Below are positions 55,065-63,785 of a DNA stretch of 64,000 nt, in pieces. Numbering within the stretch: position 1 is the first letter of the stretch; the number at the start of each line of letters is the position of its first letter. The position numbers and the translations under genes were made by a program. Location: the NCBI RefSeq assembly GCF_000935125.1, contig NZ_JRKI01000003.1:124001-188000 (forward strand). The letters are read 5' to 3'. This stretch comes from Streptomyces natalensis ATCC 27448 (GTDB taxonomy: Bacteria > Actinomycetota > Actinomycetes > Streptomycetales > Streptomycetaceae). Below the pieces are notes generated by a model, which had not been told where the DNA came from, did not search any database, and saw only the letters and a list, made by a program, of their open reading frames with translations.

Positions 55065-55694
55065 GTGGCGTTGGTGGTGGCACAAGAGGTGCCGACGTCG
55101 TCGATCATGGCCGTACCCCATGGTCCTGCGGGTGTGGGCATGGCCAGGCGGCGCATGCGTGACGAGCTGTTGGCAAGTGGAGTTCAGGACAGCGTCGTCG
55201 ATGACGCGATCCTCATCCTTTCGGAGCTCTTGAGCAATTCCTGTCGGCATGCGCGTCCGATATACGACAACGGCGCGTCGCTTTACGGAAAAAGCGCATC
55301 CGGCGACGCCTCACACGGCGCGCTGCGGGAGTCCGTACGGGCCTCCTGGCGCATCGACGCACAAGGCCGGCTGACCATCGCGGTCACGGACGGCGGCGGC
55401 CCGACCCGGCCCCTGCCGTCGACCCCCTCGGTCACCGCGCACGGCGGCCGCGGGCTGGCGATCATCCGCTCGCTCGCCAAGGACTGGGGCGTACGCGACA
55501 CCGCGGGTGGCGAGGTGACGGTCTGGGCGATCCTGCCCGCTCAGGACTCGTTCGCTACGCGCGTGGACATGCGCGACGGCCTGCCGCCCTCTCTCGGCGG
55601 GGCGTTCGGCGGCGGGTTCGGGGAGGGACTCGGCGAACGGCTCGACGACGGCCTGCCCCCCGGCCTGGCCTTCGCGGACTTCGACGAGCCGTAG
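55065..55694 (+). CDS. RsbW-like ATP-binding anti-sigma-type protein
   Basis: 209 residues from the GTG with AAGGAGG 9 bases upstream. A GHKL ATPase of the SpoIIAB/RsbW class: N box AILILSELLSNSCRHARP, G1-like IAVTDGGGPTRP and G2 HGGRGLAIIRSLAKDWGV. An acidic, Gly-rich C-terminal tail (GGAFGGGFGEGLGERLDDGL) follows. Streptomyces have dozens of these; they bind sigma factors or phosphorylate anti-anti-sigma partners, and the partner gene is not adjacent here. The tail end overlaps the start of a 25-bp repeat. Confidence 0.85.
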   Translation: MALVVAQEVPTSSIMAVPHGPAGVGMARRRMRDELLASGVQDSVVDDAILILSELLSNSCRHARPIYDNGASLYGKSASGDASHGALRESVRASWRIDAQGRLTIAVTDGGGPTRPLPSTPSVTAHGGRGLAIIRSLAKDWGVRDTAGGEVTVWAILPAQDSFATRVDMRDGLPPSLGGAFGGGFGEGLGERLDDGLPPGLAFADFDEP

Positions 55695-55760
55695 GGCGGG
55701 GCACAAAGGCGAGCCGTAGGGCGGGCCACGATGGCGAGCCGTGGAGAGCGGGGCGCAACG
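55686..55760. repeat. Three tandem 25-bp repeats (gagccgtagggcggg...)
   Basis: The unit gagccgtagggcggg plus 10 bp starts at 55686, 55711 and 55736, exactly 25 bp apart, with the third copy diverged. The first copy includes the stop of the ATPase gene, which suggests duplication of a gene end. No gene is seen from here to 56043. Confidence 0.8.
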
Positions 55761-56043
55761 CACGTTCGCGGAAGCACGAGACACCCCGGCGCGAGCCACG
55801 GCCAAAGCCGCACAGCGGGCCCTGACGTCCCGTGAGGCAGGCGCGCCACCGCAGGCGCACCACCACATCACGCACCGCGGCGCCCCGCCCCGTAAGCGGC
55901 GCAATTTCGGACGCGCTCCTCTAGGCTCGCGCCGAAGCGCGTCCGTACCGGTCGTGCCGTGTCTGTCGTGCCTTTCCTCGGCGGTCGCGGCGTGGCTCCG
56001 GGCGCATCCGTACGCCCAGGAACGACCAGGAGACACCGCCGCC

Positions 56044-57012
56044 ATGGCCAAGAAGCGCCGTCCTCAGCCCCAGGCCGCAGCAGTGAAGACGAAGGGCGGC
56101 GAGGTGCCGGTCGTCGGCGCCCGCGAGCCGTGCCCGTGTGGTTCGGGCCGCCGGTACAAGGCGTGTCACGGGCGGCAGGCGGCGCATGCCGTCACCGAGC
56201 TGGTGCAGCGTCCCTTCGAGGGGCTGGCGGGGGAGTGCGACTGGGTGGCGCTGCGCGAGCTGGTGCCCGCCGCCACCGCCGAGTTGACGCTCAAGGGCGG
56301 GCTGCCCGAAGGCGTGCCGTCGGTGACGCTGGCGACCGTGCTGCCGATGGCCTGGCCCGCGCTGCGGCGGGACAACGGTGCGGTGCTGCTGGGCCTCCAG
56401 AACGACACCGCCTCCGGCGACATCAGCCGCGACCTGGCGGACACCCTCCAGCGCGCACTGGAGGCCGAGCCCGGTACCCCGGTCGCCGCCGGGCGGCCCG
56501 CCGCCGACGGCCCGCGGCTCCAGGATCTGCTCGACCCGGGCGCGCCGTTCGAGCCGGTCGTGCACACCGGGTTCGAGTTCTGGGTCGAGAACGCGGAGAA
56601 CGCCACCGGGGAGGTCGCCGCCTCTCTGGAGCGCGCCAACGCCGCGGCCGTCCCGACGGCCCGCATCCCGGGGCTGGAGGGCGCGTACTGGTGCGAGGCA
56701 CCGGAGAAGAACCATCTGCGCTGGGTCACCGCGCACCCGGAGGAGAAGCTGCTGGACGCGCTCGCCCGGCTGCACGCCGCGGGCACCGGCTCGCTCGGCG
56801 AAGGCACCCGTCTGGTCGGCTCGTTCCGGGCACATGGGCTGATCGTCCCGGTATGGGACCTGCCGTCCTCCATGAAGGCCGAGGACGTCGCCGCGCCGGC
56901 CGCGGAGTTCGCCGAGCGGCTGGCCGAGGCGCTCGCCTCCGACGCCCCGCTGTCCCCGGAGGAGCGCCGGGCGCGCGGCGGCCTCACCAACCGGCAGATC
57001 ACCCTGAGCTGA
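56044..57012 (+). CDS. SEC-C motif / DUF5926 protein
   Basis: 322 residues. A basic start (MAKKRRPQPQ) and a zinc-binding SEC-C motif, CPCGSGRRYKACHG (about residues 30-43), precede a long domain of the DUF5926 family, which is typical of actinobacteria. Visible conserved segments are EGLAGECDWVALRELVPAA and HTGFEFWVENAENATGEVAA, with a C-terminal RRARGGLTNRQITLS. The SEC-C zinc site is shared with SecA and may bind ribosomes or RNA. Function unknown. It is the last gene before a short gap and the convergent secreted-protein gene. Confidence 0.85.
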   Translation: MAKKRRPQPQAAAVKTKGGEVPVVGAREPCPCGSGRRYKACHGRQAAHAVTELVQRPFEGLAGECDWVALRELVPAATAELTLKGGLPEGVPSVTLATVLPMAWPALRRDNGAVLLGLQNDTASGDISRDLADTLQRALEAEPGTPVAAGRPAADGPRLQDLLDPGAPFEPVVHTGFEFWVENAENATGEVAASLERANAAAVPTARIPGLEGAYWCEAPEKNHLRWVTAHPEEKLLDALARLHAAGTGSLGEGTRLVGSFRAHGLIVPVWDLPSSMKAEDVAAPAAEFAERLAEALASDAPLSPEERRARGGLTNRQITLS

Positions 57013-57233
57013 ACCGTACCCAACCGTGCCGAACCATGACGCCCCGCGGACCCCGGCGCGCGCAGCGGTGACAGCGGTCACAACTGCCCCTACCCGCCGG
57101 TAAAAGGACGTCCGGAAATCCACGATCGAATTTGCGAAGCCCGGATCTCTTGTTACGGTTCTAAAAGCCCGGTCGCTGGTGCATCCCCCGTCGCCAGCGA
57201 CCGGGCGCTTCCATGTCCGGACCCGGACGGCGC

Positions 57234-57959
57234 TCAGATGGCCCGCCGGCCCTTCCGCCCCAGGTCCGAACCTTCCTCGTCCGGCGCCGAGTTGCCGCCG
57301 GAGCGCAGCAGCAGCCGCTCCCCCGCCTCATCGGAGATTTCCGCCACCGCGTCGTACGGCGTGGGGCCCTCGTCCCGGTGCACGGCCTTCCCGGTGGGCG
57401 TTTCGCACACCCCGGGGTCGTCCTTCGCGGGTACCTCACAGTGCACCTGGACGCTGCGCCCGTCGGGCCGCAGCAGCGTCAGTACGGCCCGCAGCGGGGT
57501 GCCCGTGGGGTTGCGGTAGTAGGTCCGCGCCCAGGTCAGACCCTGTTCGGCCAGGATGCAGGTCTGCGCTTCGATGCCCTGGGGAGAGGCGAGTTCGGGC
57601 CCGCAGCGGGAGGTGCGGGCGCCGTCGGAAAGCAGCGGCAGACCGAGATCGGCGAGCGGATCGTCGCCGGACGTTTCGTCGCGGAGGTCGTCGCGAAGAT
57701 CCGCGAAGCGATCCTCGCCAGGTGCCTCGCCGCCCTTGGGCCGGGGACCGTTTTCGGCCGTACCGGGGGGCTTTTCGGACATGTTGCGGTACGTCGTCTG
57801 TGACGTGGCACCGGGCCTGGTGCGCGGCTTCGTGCGCGCGCCGTCGGCCCGTTGGGCGGTGGCCGCCGGACCGGCCGTGGCGGCGGCGAGCGGGACGACG
57901 ACGGCGAGCGCCGCCGTACCCGCGAGAGAGATCAGGCGGACTTTCGGCGCGCGCTGCAT
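57234..57959 (-). CDS. Secreted protein of unknown function
   Basis: 241 residues. The signal peptide is MQRAPKVRLISLAGTAALAV..., cleavage near ATA-GPA. A charged disordered section (about 40-95) precedes a beta-rich domain with four Cys: SRCGPELASPQ, AQTCILAEQG, VHCEVPAKDD and GVCETPTG. WARTYYRNPTGTPLRAVLTLLRP suggests an Ig-like sandwich. The tail is polar. The ATG at 57959 starts the signal peptide. No family recognised. It is followed on the same strand, further upstream, by the prim-pol-like gene. Confidence 0.7.
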   Translation of the reverse strand: MQRAPKVRLISLAGTAALAVVVPLAAATAGPAATAQRADGARTKPRTRPGATSQTTYRNMSEKPPGTAENGPRPKGGEAPGEDRFADLRDDLRDETSGDDPLADLGLPLLSDGARTSRCGPELASPQGIEAQTCILAEQGLTWARTYYRNPTGTPLRAVLTLLRPDGRSVQVHCEVPAKDDPGVCETPTGKAVHRDEGPTPYDAVAEISDEAGERLLLRSGGNSAPDEEGSDLGRKGRRAI

Positions 57960-58172
57960 GGGATCACCTGCGGAGCGAGGGGGAGGGGCCGCGGCGGTGG
58001 CGCGCCGCCCACGGCCTGACGGTGCGCCGAACCTATCGGGCCGCGGGGGTGCACCCGGCGGTCCGGACACCCGTTTCCCGTAGTCGGCCACTCCGCTCAC
58101 ACCCGGACGGGTGAACCGTGGGGGTGCATTGTTTCCGGCCACTGCCGGAGGGCCCGCTCCTGTCGCCGGCTT

Positions 58173-58844
58173 CTAAAAGGCGAGCCGGCTGCCGTCCGGG
58201 GTCTTGGTGCTCGCCGCCACCAGCGCGTCGACGACCGTCGTCACCGTCGGCAGCCAGGGCCCGGCCGGGCCCGTGCCCGGCGGCCGCTCCCAGCGCACCT
58301 TTCCGGCGGCGATCTCCGAGGGCGGGAGCACCAGATAGCCGCCCTCGCCGTGGAACCGCAGCGAGCTGGGCACCCAGTCCTGGGAGTGCAGCAGCTCGCC
58401 CAACTCCGCGAGGTCGTACGGCGATACCAGCAGCGACCAGCGGGTGGGCGTGGCCACCACCGGGCCGGTGTGCACCCCGAAGTGGTCCAGGGCCGCCAGC
58501 GCCCGCTCCCCGGCGTCGGCCGGCAGGCTCACCGCGCACGGGGCCCGGCCGCCGGTGGCCAGCACGACCGGGGCGTCCGGGCGGTTGGTCCACCACCAGC
58601 GCACCATCCGCTCATCGGTCGTGGCCGCCAGCAGCCCCGGGTCGAAGGGGTGCGCGCCGGGCACCACACAGTCCGGGTCGGGACAGCTGCACCGGCGGGC
58701 GCCCCGGCCGCCGGCCCGCAGGCCGACCCCCGGGAGGACGGGCCACCGCCACTCGGTGGCGCACTGGAGCGCCGCACCGAGCGGCGTTGTCCTTCCACCG
58801 CGCCGAAACAGGGGCTTGCGTCGCCTTCCGAGGATCTCGCGCAT
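58173..58844 (-). CDS. Prim-pol-like protein lacking the Asp-x-Asp motif
   Basis: 223 residues. The layout follows small Streptomyces prim-pol proteins: basic start MREILGRRRKPLFRRG, CATEWRWPVLPGV, zinc-like CSCPDPDCVVPGAHPFDPG, WWWTNRPDAPVVLATGG and FHGEGGYLVLPPS. At the strand where active prim-pols carry Asp-x-Asp, the sequence is PCAVSLPADAGERA, so the metal site seems lost. It may bind nucleic acid or a nucleotide without polymerising. It is 213 bp upstream of the secreted-protein gene, and co-transcription is possible. Confidence 0.7.
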   Translation of the reverse strand: MREILGRRRKPLFRRGGRTTPLGAALQCATEWRWPVLPGVGLRAGGRGARRCSCPDPDCVVPGAHPFDPGLLAATTDERMVRWWWTNRPDAPVVLATGGRAPCAVSLPADAGERALAALDHFGVHTGPVVATPTRWSLLVSPYDLAELGELLHSQDWVPSSLRFHGEGGYLVLPPSEIAAGKVRWERPPGTGPAGPWLPTVTTVVDALVAASTKTPDGSRLAF

Positions 58845-59534
58845 CAGCGCTCGTTCCTTTCCGTTAACGCCGAGGGGTATGTCCGTCGCACTTCATGCCG
58901 TACGGGCGCTGCACACGGGCCGCCTCACGCATCGTCACGTGCTGCTTTCCGCATGCCGCTGTGGGGACGTGAGACCGGGTGTTGCCGACCGGTCACGCCT
59001 GGTGGAACATGTGTCACCGCGTGTACAAGGCAGCGCATCACGCCGTACGTCGAGCGTGGAACGTGGCGGAGGGTGGCGCACACATGGCGCTTATCAGTTC
59101 TGTGGAGCAATCCCGCCACTTGGGAGTGCGTCGCGGCCGTCGCGGTATGAGACGCCCGCGCCCTCTGGAGGGTTCCGGCGCGGGCTCAACTGGCCCCGCA
59201 CCTTTCGGAGTACGTACCCGCCATCGTGCATATGACGCGCTGTCGATGGCCGCCAGTCGACCTCAAATTGACGCCTGGGGGGCTATTTTCAGGCCAATCT
59301 ACAGACCTCGCTGACACCACAAACCCCAGCGGAACAGTGCTGGACATCACATCGCTGGTGCGTGTACATGTGGAGGCATTGATAGCGGAGCAGCATGACA
59401 TGGGGGTTTGCGATGCTATTGAGGAAATTGAGTGAGCCCGCACACCGCACAGCATCACTCAACAAAAAGCCGCACTCCCTAACAAAACACGGCCCGACCT
59501 GGGAATACTCCAGGCATGACATGAGTCGTCTGCC
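58845..59534. other. Long region with at most one short ORF
   Basis: 690 bp of lower GC than the flanks. A frame from 59226 to 59435 on + could encode 69 residues ending SLVRVHVEALIAEQHDMGVC and AIEEIE. It has no convincing ribosome site and I do not recognise it. The remainder probably holds the promoters of the divergent prim-pol-like and PP2C-like genes. Confidence 0.35.
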
Positions 59535-61133
59535 ATGAGCATCCCTCACGTACCGAAAGTGGCTGGAATCGAACCAGCGCTTCCCGCTCCCGCGCACACT
59601 GCCGATCCGCTGACCCCGAAAGCCGCCGCGGACGACGGCTCGGACCCCTCCTCGGACGCCTCCGCCGACTCCTGTCGGACCCCCGGATCCCCCCACGACG
59701 AACGCCCGGACGCCACCCGCTCCGGCTCCCCCGACGTCTCCCCGGTCGACCGCATCGCGGCCGTACAGGACCGGCTCGCCGGCTGGATCTCCGACCTCAG
59801 CACCCTGCACGACCTCACCGAACAGCTCGCCGGCACCCGCACCTTGGACGAGGCGCTGCACGAACTCCTGCGGGCCGGTGCCTCCCTGGTCGGCGCGCGG
59901 CGCGGGCTGGTCGTGCTGGCGCCGGCCGACGGGCTGGGCCCGGAGACCACCATCGGCCTCGGCCTCGGCCACGCCGATATCGGCCACATCGAGACCGTGC
60001 CGCGCCGCGCCCTGTCGTACGCGCGGATACTGGACGGCCTCCCCGAGCCGGGCGCCGGCGACGACTCCCCCACGGACCAGGACCCCACCGCCCGCACCGA
60101 GATCTCCGAACCCGATATCCCCGGCGAGAAGGACCTCGACCCGCGGCTGCGCGAGGTCGCCGCCCGGCTGGGCTATGCCGCCAGTTACGCGGTCTCGCTC
60201 AGCGCCGACCCCATCGGCAGAACGGGCGCCGCGGTCTGGCTCTACGACGAGCCCGCCGCCCCCACCGACCGTCAGCGCCATCTCATCGGCCTCTACCGCG
60301 CGCACGCCGCCGCCCATCTCGCCCGGCTCCTCGAACTGCACCGCAGCATCCAGGACACCGTCACCCTGCGCGAGGAACTGCTGCCCAGTCGGCTGCCGCG
60401 GGTACCCGGCGTACGGCTCGCGGTGCGGCACAGCACCGGGCCGCGCGGCGGTGGTGACTGGTACGACGCACTGCCGCTGCCGGACGGCGCGCTGGGTCTG
60501 GCCGTGGGATCGGTCACCGGGTCCGGGCCGAGCGCGGTGGCGGCGATGGGACGGCTGCGGGCGTCGCTGCGCGCGTATGCCGTCATGGAAGGGGAGGATC
60601 CCGTCGCGGTCCTCTCCGATCTGGAGCTGCTGCTGCGGCTGACCGAGCCCGCCCGCAGCGCCACCGCGCTCTTCGCCTTCACCGAGCCGCCGCCCGGCGC
60701 ACCGGGCGGGCCGCCCGCGCCCCCGATGCCGGCCGGTCTCGACGATCCGTTCCCCCGCAAGCTGGTGATCGCCGGCGCCGGCCACTGCCCTCCGCTGCTG
60801 CTGGGGGAGCTGCGCACCGAGTTCGTGGAGACCACGCTGTCCGCGCCGCTGGGCATGCTCGCCTGCTGGGAAGCGCCGAGCGTGGAGATCGAGCTGGCGC
60901 CCGGCGAGACGGTCCTGCTCTACAGCGACGGGCTGCTGCACCGCACCGGGGAGGCCATGGACCGGGCGTTCGCCCGTCTGCACGCAGCCGCTGCGAGCGT
61001 CCCCAAGGGCAGCCGGCACGACCCGGAGGCGATCCTCGATCACCTCGTGCGCACGATGCTGCCGCAGAGCGGGCTGGAGGATCCGGCGTCGGAGGAGGAC
61101 GTGGTGCTGCTCGCGGCGCGCTTCGATGAGTAG
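59535..61133 (+). CDS. GAF plus degenerate PP2C (SpoIIE-like) domain protein
   Basis: 532 residues. After a disordered acidic N-terminus (1-75), a GAF domain (about 80-275) and a SpoIIE/PP2C-type domain (about 285-530) follow. The first metal Asp is present (GGGDWYDALPLPD, D308), but the second motif reads LAVGSVTGSGPSAV where active enzymes have Gly-Asp-Val-x-Gly-His-Gly. Ser 326 thus replaces a metal-binding Asp. Later motifs (LLYSDGLLHRTG, EEDVVLL) are intact. It may have weak or no phosphatase activity and act as a sensor or competitor. The ribosome site at 59535 is weak, and an internal start is possible. Confidence 0.75.
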   Translation: MSIPHVPKVAGIEPALPAPAHTADPLTPKAAADDGSDPSSDASADSCRTPGSPHDERPDATRSGSPDVSPVDRIAAVQDRLAGWISDLSTLHDLTEQLAGTRTLDEALHELLRAGASLVGARRGLVVLAPADGLGPETTIGLGLGHADIGHIETVPRRALSYARILDGLPEPGAGDDSPTDQDPTARTEISEPDIPGEKDLDPRLREVAARLGYAASYAVSLSADPIGRTGAAVWLYDEPAAPTDRQRHLIGLYRAHAAAHLARLLELHRSIQDTVTLREELLPSRLPRVPGVRLAVRHSTGPRGGGDWYDALPLPDGALGLAVGSVTGSGPSAVAAMGRLRASLRAYAVMEGEDPVAVLSDLELLLRLTEPARSATALFAFTEPPPGAPGGPPAPPMPAGLDDPFPRKLVIAGAGHCPPLLLGELRTEFVETTLSAPLGMLACWEAPSVEIELAPGETVLLYSDGLLHRTGEAMDRAFARLHAAAASVPKGSRHDPEAILDHLVRTMLPQSGLEDPASEEDVVLLAARFDE

Positions 61134-61294
61134 CCCGGGAGAGACGTGGCGCGGGGGAGGAGTAGCGCAGGAGCAGTCGAGGGGCAGCCGGGGTTCGTAA
61201 GGCCGCGATGCCCGAAAAGTCACAGCTTCCTAGCCCTGGACCCCTTGCCATCCGCACATACGATGGATGGCGGTTCCGTCTTAAAGGAGGCATT

Positions 61295-62755
61295 GTGACC
61301 GACGAGCTCACGCCGGAGACCCCGGACGAGGACGAGCAGCCGATCAAGCAGCGCAAGAACGGCCTTTACCCGGGCGTCTCGGATGAGCTCGCGGAGAACA
61401 TGAAGAGCGGCTGGGCCGACACCGAGCTGCGCGGTCTCGAACCGATCGAGCAGGCCCCGAACGCCGCCCGCCGCCGCGCCGCGCTCTCGGCGCGCTTCCC
61501 CGGCGAGCGCCTGGTGATCCCGGCGGGCCGGCTCAAGACCCGCTCCAACGACACCGAGTACGCCTTCCGCGCCGCGACCGAGTACGTCTACCTCACCGGC
61601 GACCAGACCGACGGCAGCATCCTCGTCCTGGAGCCCACCGAGGACGGGCACGAGGCGACCCTCTACCGCCTGCCCCGCTCCAACCGCGAGAACGGCGAGT
61701 TCTGGCTGAGCGGCATGGGCGAGCTGTGGGTCGGCCGACGTCACAGCCTGACCGAGGCCGAGGCGTTGCTCGGCATCCCCTGCAAGGACGTACGCGAGCT
61801 GGCCGCGGCGCTGACCGAGGCCACCGGCCCGGTGCGGGCCGTCCGCGGGCACGACGCCGCCATCGAGGCCGCGCTGACGGACAAGGTCACCGCCGAGCGC
61901 GACGAAGAGCTGCGGGCGTATCTGTCCGAGGCCCGGGTGATCAAGGACGAGTTCGAGATCGGCGAGCTCCAGAAGGCCGTCGACTCGACCGTGCGCGGCT
62001 TCGAGGACGTCGTGAAGGTCCTGGACAAGGCCGAGGCCACCAGCGAGCGCTACATCGAGGGGACCTTCTTCCTGCGCGCCCGCGTCGAGGGCTACGACAT
62101 CGGCTACGGCTCGATCTGCGCCGCGGGCCCCAACGCCACCACCCTGCACTGGGTCCGCAACGACGGGCGGGTCCGCTCCGGCGACCTGCTGCTGCTGGAC
62201 GCGGGCGTGGAGACCCACAGCCTCTACACCGCGGACGTCACCCGCACCCTGCCCGTCAACGGCCGCTACACCGACCTCCAGCGCGCGATCTACGACGCGG
62301 TGTACGAGGCCCAGGAGGCGGGCATCGCCGCGGTCAAGCCGGGCGCGGCCTACCGCGACTTCCACGACGCGGCGCAGCGGGTGCTCACCGAGAAGCTGGT
62401 CGAGTGGGGTCTGGTCGAGGGCCCCGTCGATCGGGTGCTGGAGCTGGGCCTCCAGCGCCGCTGGACGCTGCACGGCACGGGCCACATGCTCGGCCTGGAC
62501 GTCCACGACTGCGCCGCGGCCCGCCGGGAGGCGTATGTCGACGGCACGCTGGAGCCGGGGATGGTGCTCACCGTCGAACCCGGTCTGTACTTCCAGGCGG
62601 ACGATCTGACGGTGCCCGAGGAGTACCGCGGTATCGGTGTGCGGATCGAGGACGACATCCTGGTGACCGAGGACGGCAACCGGAACCTGTCGGCCGGGCT
62701 GCCGCGCCGGTCGGACGAGGTCGAGGCGTGGATGGCGGGGCTGCTGGGGAAGTAG
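61295..62755 (+). CDS. pepP: Xaa-Pro aminopeptidase (aminopeptidase P)
   Basis: 486 residues from a GTG with AAAGGAGG upstream. The N-terminal domain (about 40-200) includes LVIPAGRLKTRSNDTEYAFR. The C-terminal pita-bread fold carries the two-metal site: Asp in LLLLDAGVE, Asp in YTADVTRTLPVNG, His in HGTGHMLGLDVHDC, Glu in VLTVEPGLYF and Glu in GVRIEDDILV. It removes an N-terminal residue preceding proline, in the cytoplasm. Length and motif order are typical. A putative promoter and a slight AT-rich stretch lie at 61255-61280. Confidence 0.93.
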   Translation: MTDELTPETPDEDEQPIKQRKNGLYPGVSDELAENMKSGWADTELRGLEPIEQAPNAARRRAALSARFPGERLVIPAGRLKTRSNDTEYAFRAATEYVYLTGDQTDGSILVLEPTEDGHEATLYRLPRSNRENGEFWLSGMGELWVGRRHSLTEAEALLGIPCKDVRELAAALTEATGPVRAVRGHDAAIEAALTDKVTAERDEELRAYLSEARVIKDEFEIGELQKAVDSTVRGFEDVVKVLDKAEATSERYIEGTFFLRARVEGYDIGYGSICAAGPNATTLHWVRNDGRVRSGDLLLLDAGVETHSLYTADVTRTLPVNGRYTDLQRAIYDAVYEAQEAGIAAVKPGAAYRDFHDAAQRVLTEKLVEWGLVEGPVDRVLELGLQRRWTLHGTGHMLGLDVHDCAAARREAYVDGTLEPGMVLTVEPGLYFQADDLTVPEEYRGIGVRIEDDILVTEDGNRNLSAGLPRRSDEVEAWMAGLLGK

Positions 62756-62854
62756 CCGTGGGGTGAGTGACGGCGTGACGGCAATGCCGGCCTGACGGCC
62801 TGATGGCGTGGCGCCGTAACGGCGTGATGGCGACGGCCGGTGTCCCGGGATGGG

Positions 62855-63499
62855 TCACCGGCCGTCGCGCGGCGCACCGTTGTGGGGCTCCGTCCGCCGG
62901 TACGCGCCCGCGCGGGCCGCCACCCACACCGCGGTGGCGGTGGACTCGGCCAGGGCCGCGTCGACCGGACCGCGGGCGATCAGGATGCGGTAGTAGAAGG
63001 GCGCGCCCAGGGCCGCCATCACCGCCTCCGGGTCCGTATCGGGGGGCAGTTCACCGCGTTCGACGGCGCGGACCACCATCTGGCCGGCCAGTGTCAGCCG
63101 TTCGGAGAAGAAATCCCGCAGCACCGTGGCGGCCTGCGGGTCGCGGGCGGCGGCCGAGACCACCGCCTCGATCAGGCTGCGTATCCGCTCGTCCGCGTAG
63201 AACGCGCCTATCGAACGGGCCAGCGCACGCAGATCGCCGGGCAGCGTACCGGTGTCGGGCAGCGGCACATCCGCGCTCAGCCCGTTCAGCAGATCGCAGA
63301 CCAGACCCTCGGCGCAGCGCCAGCGCCGGTAGAGCGTCGCCAGATGGATTCCGGAGCGCTGAGCAACCCTTTCCATGCTCAGCGCGGCAGGGCCGCCGTG
63401 TCCCAACTCCTCGAAGACGGCGGCCAGTACGGCCTGCCGAGTCCGCGCGGTACGTCCCCCCGGGCGGGCCTCCCCCGAGGCCCGGTGCGCTGTGGTCAC
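62855..63499 (-). CDS. TetR/AcrR-family regulator
   Basis: 214 residues from the GTG with GGAGGCGCC directly upstream. The helix-turn-helix is LSMERVAQRSGIHLATLYRR with the following W in RRWRCAEGLV. The rest is helical (AVVSAAARDPQAATVLRDFF; AVMAALGAPFYYRILI). The pattern resembles the TetR_C_11/33-type regulators linked to exporters or lipid genes, but no target gene is adjacent on this side. The perfect palindrome at 63550-63575 upstream is a likely autoregulatory operator. Confidence 0.87.
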   Translation of the reverse strand: MTTAHRASGEARPGGRTARTRQAVLAAVFEELGHGGPAALSMERVAQRSGIHLATLYRRWRCAEGLVCDLLNGLSADVPLPDTGTLPGDLRALARSIGAFYADERIRSLIEAVVSAAARDPQAATVLRDFFSERLTLAGQMVVRAVERGELPPDTDPEAVMAALGAPFYYRILIARGPVDAALAESTATAVWVAARAGAYRRTEPHNGAPRDGR

Positions 63500-63549
63500 G
63501 GCGCCTCCGTATTGCAGTGCGGGTTCACGCCAAGTATTGTCCGACAAAG

Positions 63550-63575
63550 ACTAACGCGAGCAACTTCGCGTTAGT
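63550..63575. promoter_or_regulatory. Palindrome ACTAACGCGA-N6-TCGCGTTAGT
   Basis: Perfect 10-bp arms, 6-bp spacer, 50 bp upstream of the TetR start. It is suited to a TetR dimer pair controlling the gene and anything divergent. No convincing divergent gene was found between 63576 and 63785. Confidence 0.6.
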
Positions 63576-63785
63576 TCTGGTGCACGCCGGTCTCGCAGGG
63601 ACAGGGGACGCCGCGGGGGAGGTCCTCACGCTGCGAGACGGCGCTGCACAGGGCCCCGCAGGGGCGATCACCGACGACTACGGACAGGCCGCGGTCGCCT
63701 ACGTGCGCAGCGGATTTGACGCTGCGTGAGGCAGTTGTGTGCGGCAGTTGTGTGACGCCGTGTCGGTTCAGTGCGGAATCTCGGT

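Noticed and set aside
59226..59435. 69-residue gene before the PP2C-like gene
   Set aside because: No ribosome site, no recognisable domain and ordinary low-complexity context. Noted only as a possible short frame.
63576..63785. Forward gene between the palindrome and the SHOCT fragment
   Set aside because: The open frame is a continuation of an antisense frame from the TetR gene and has no start signal or family resemblance.
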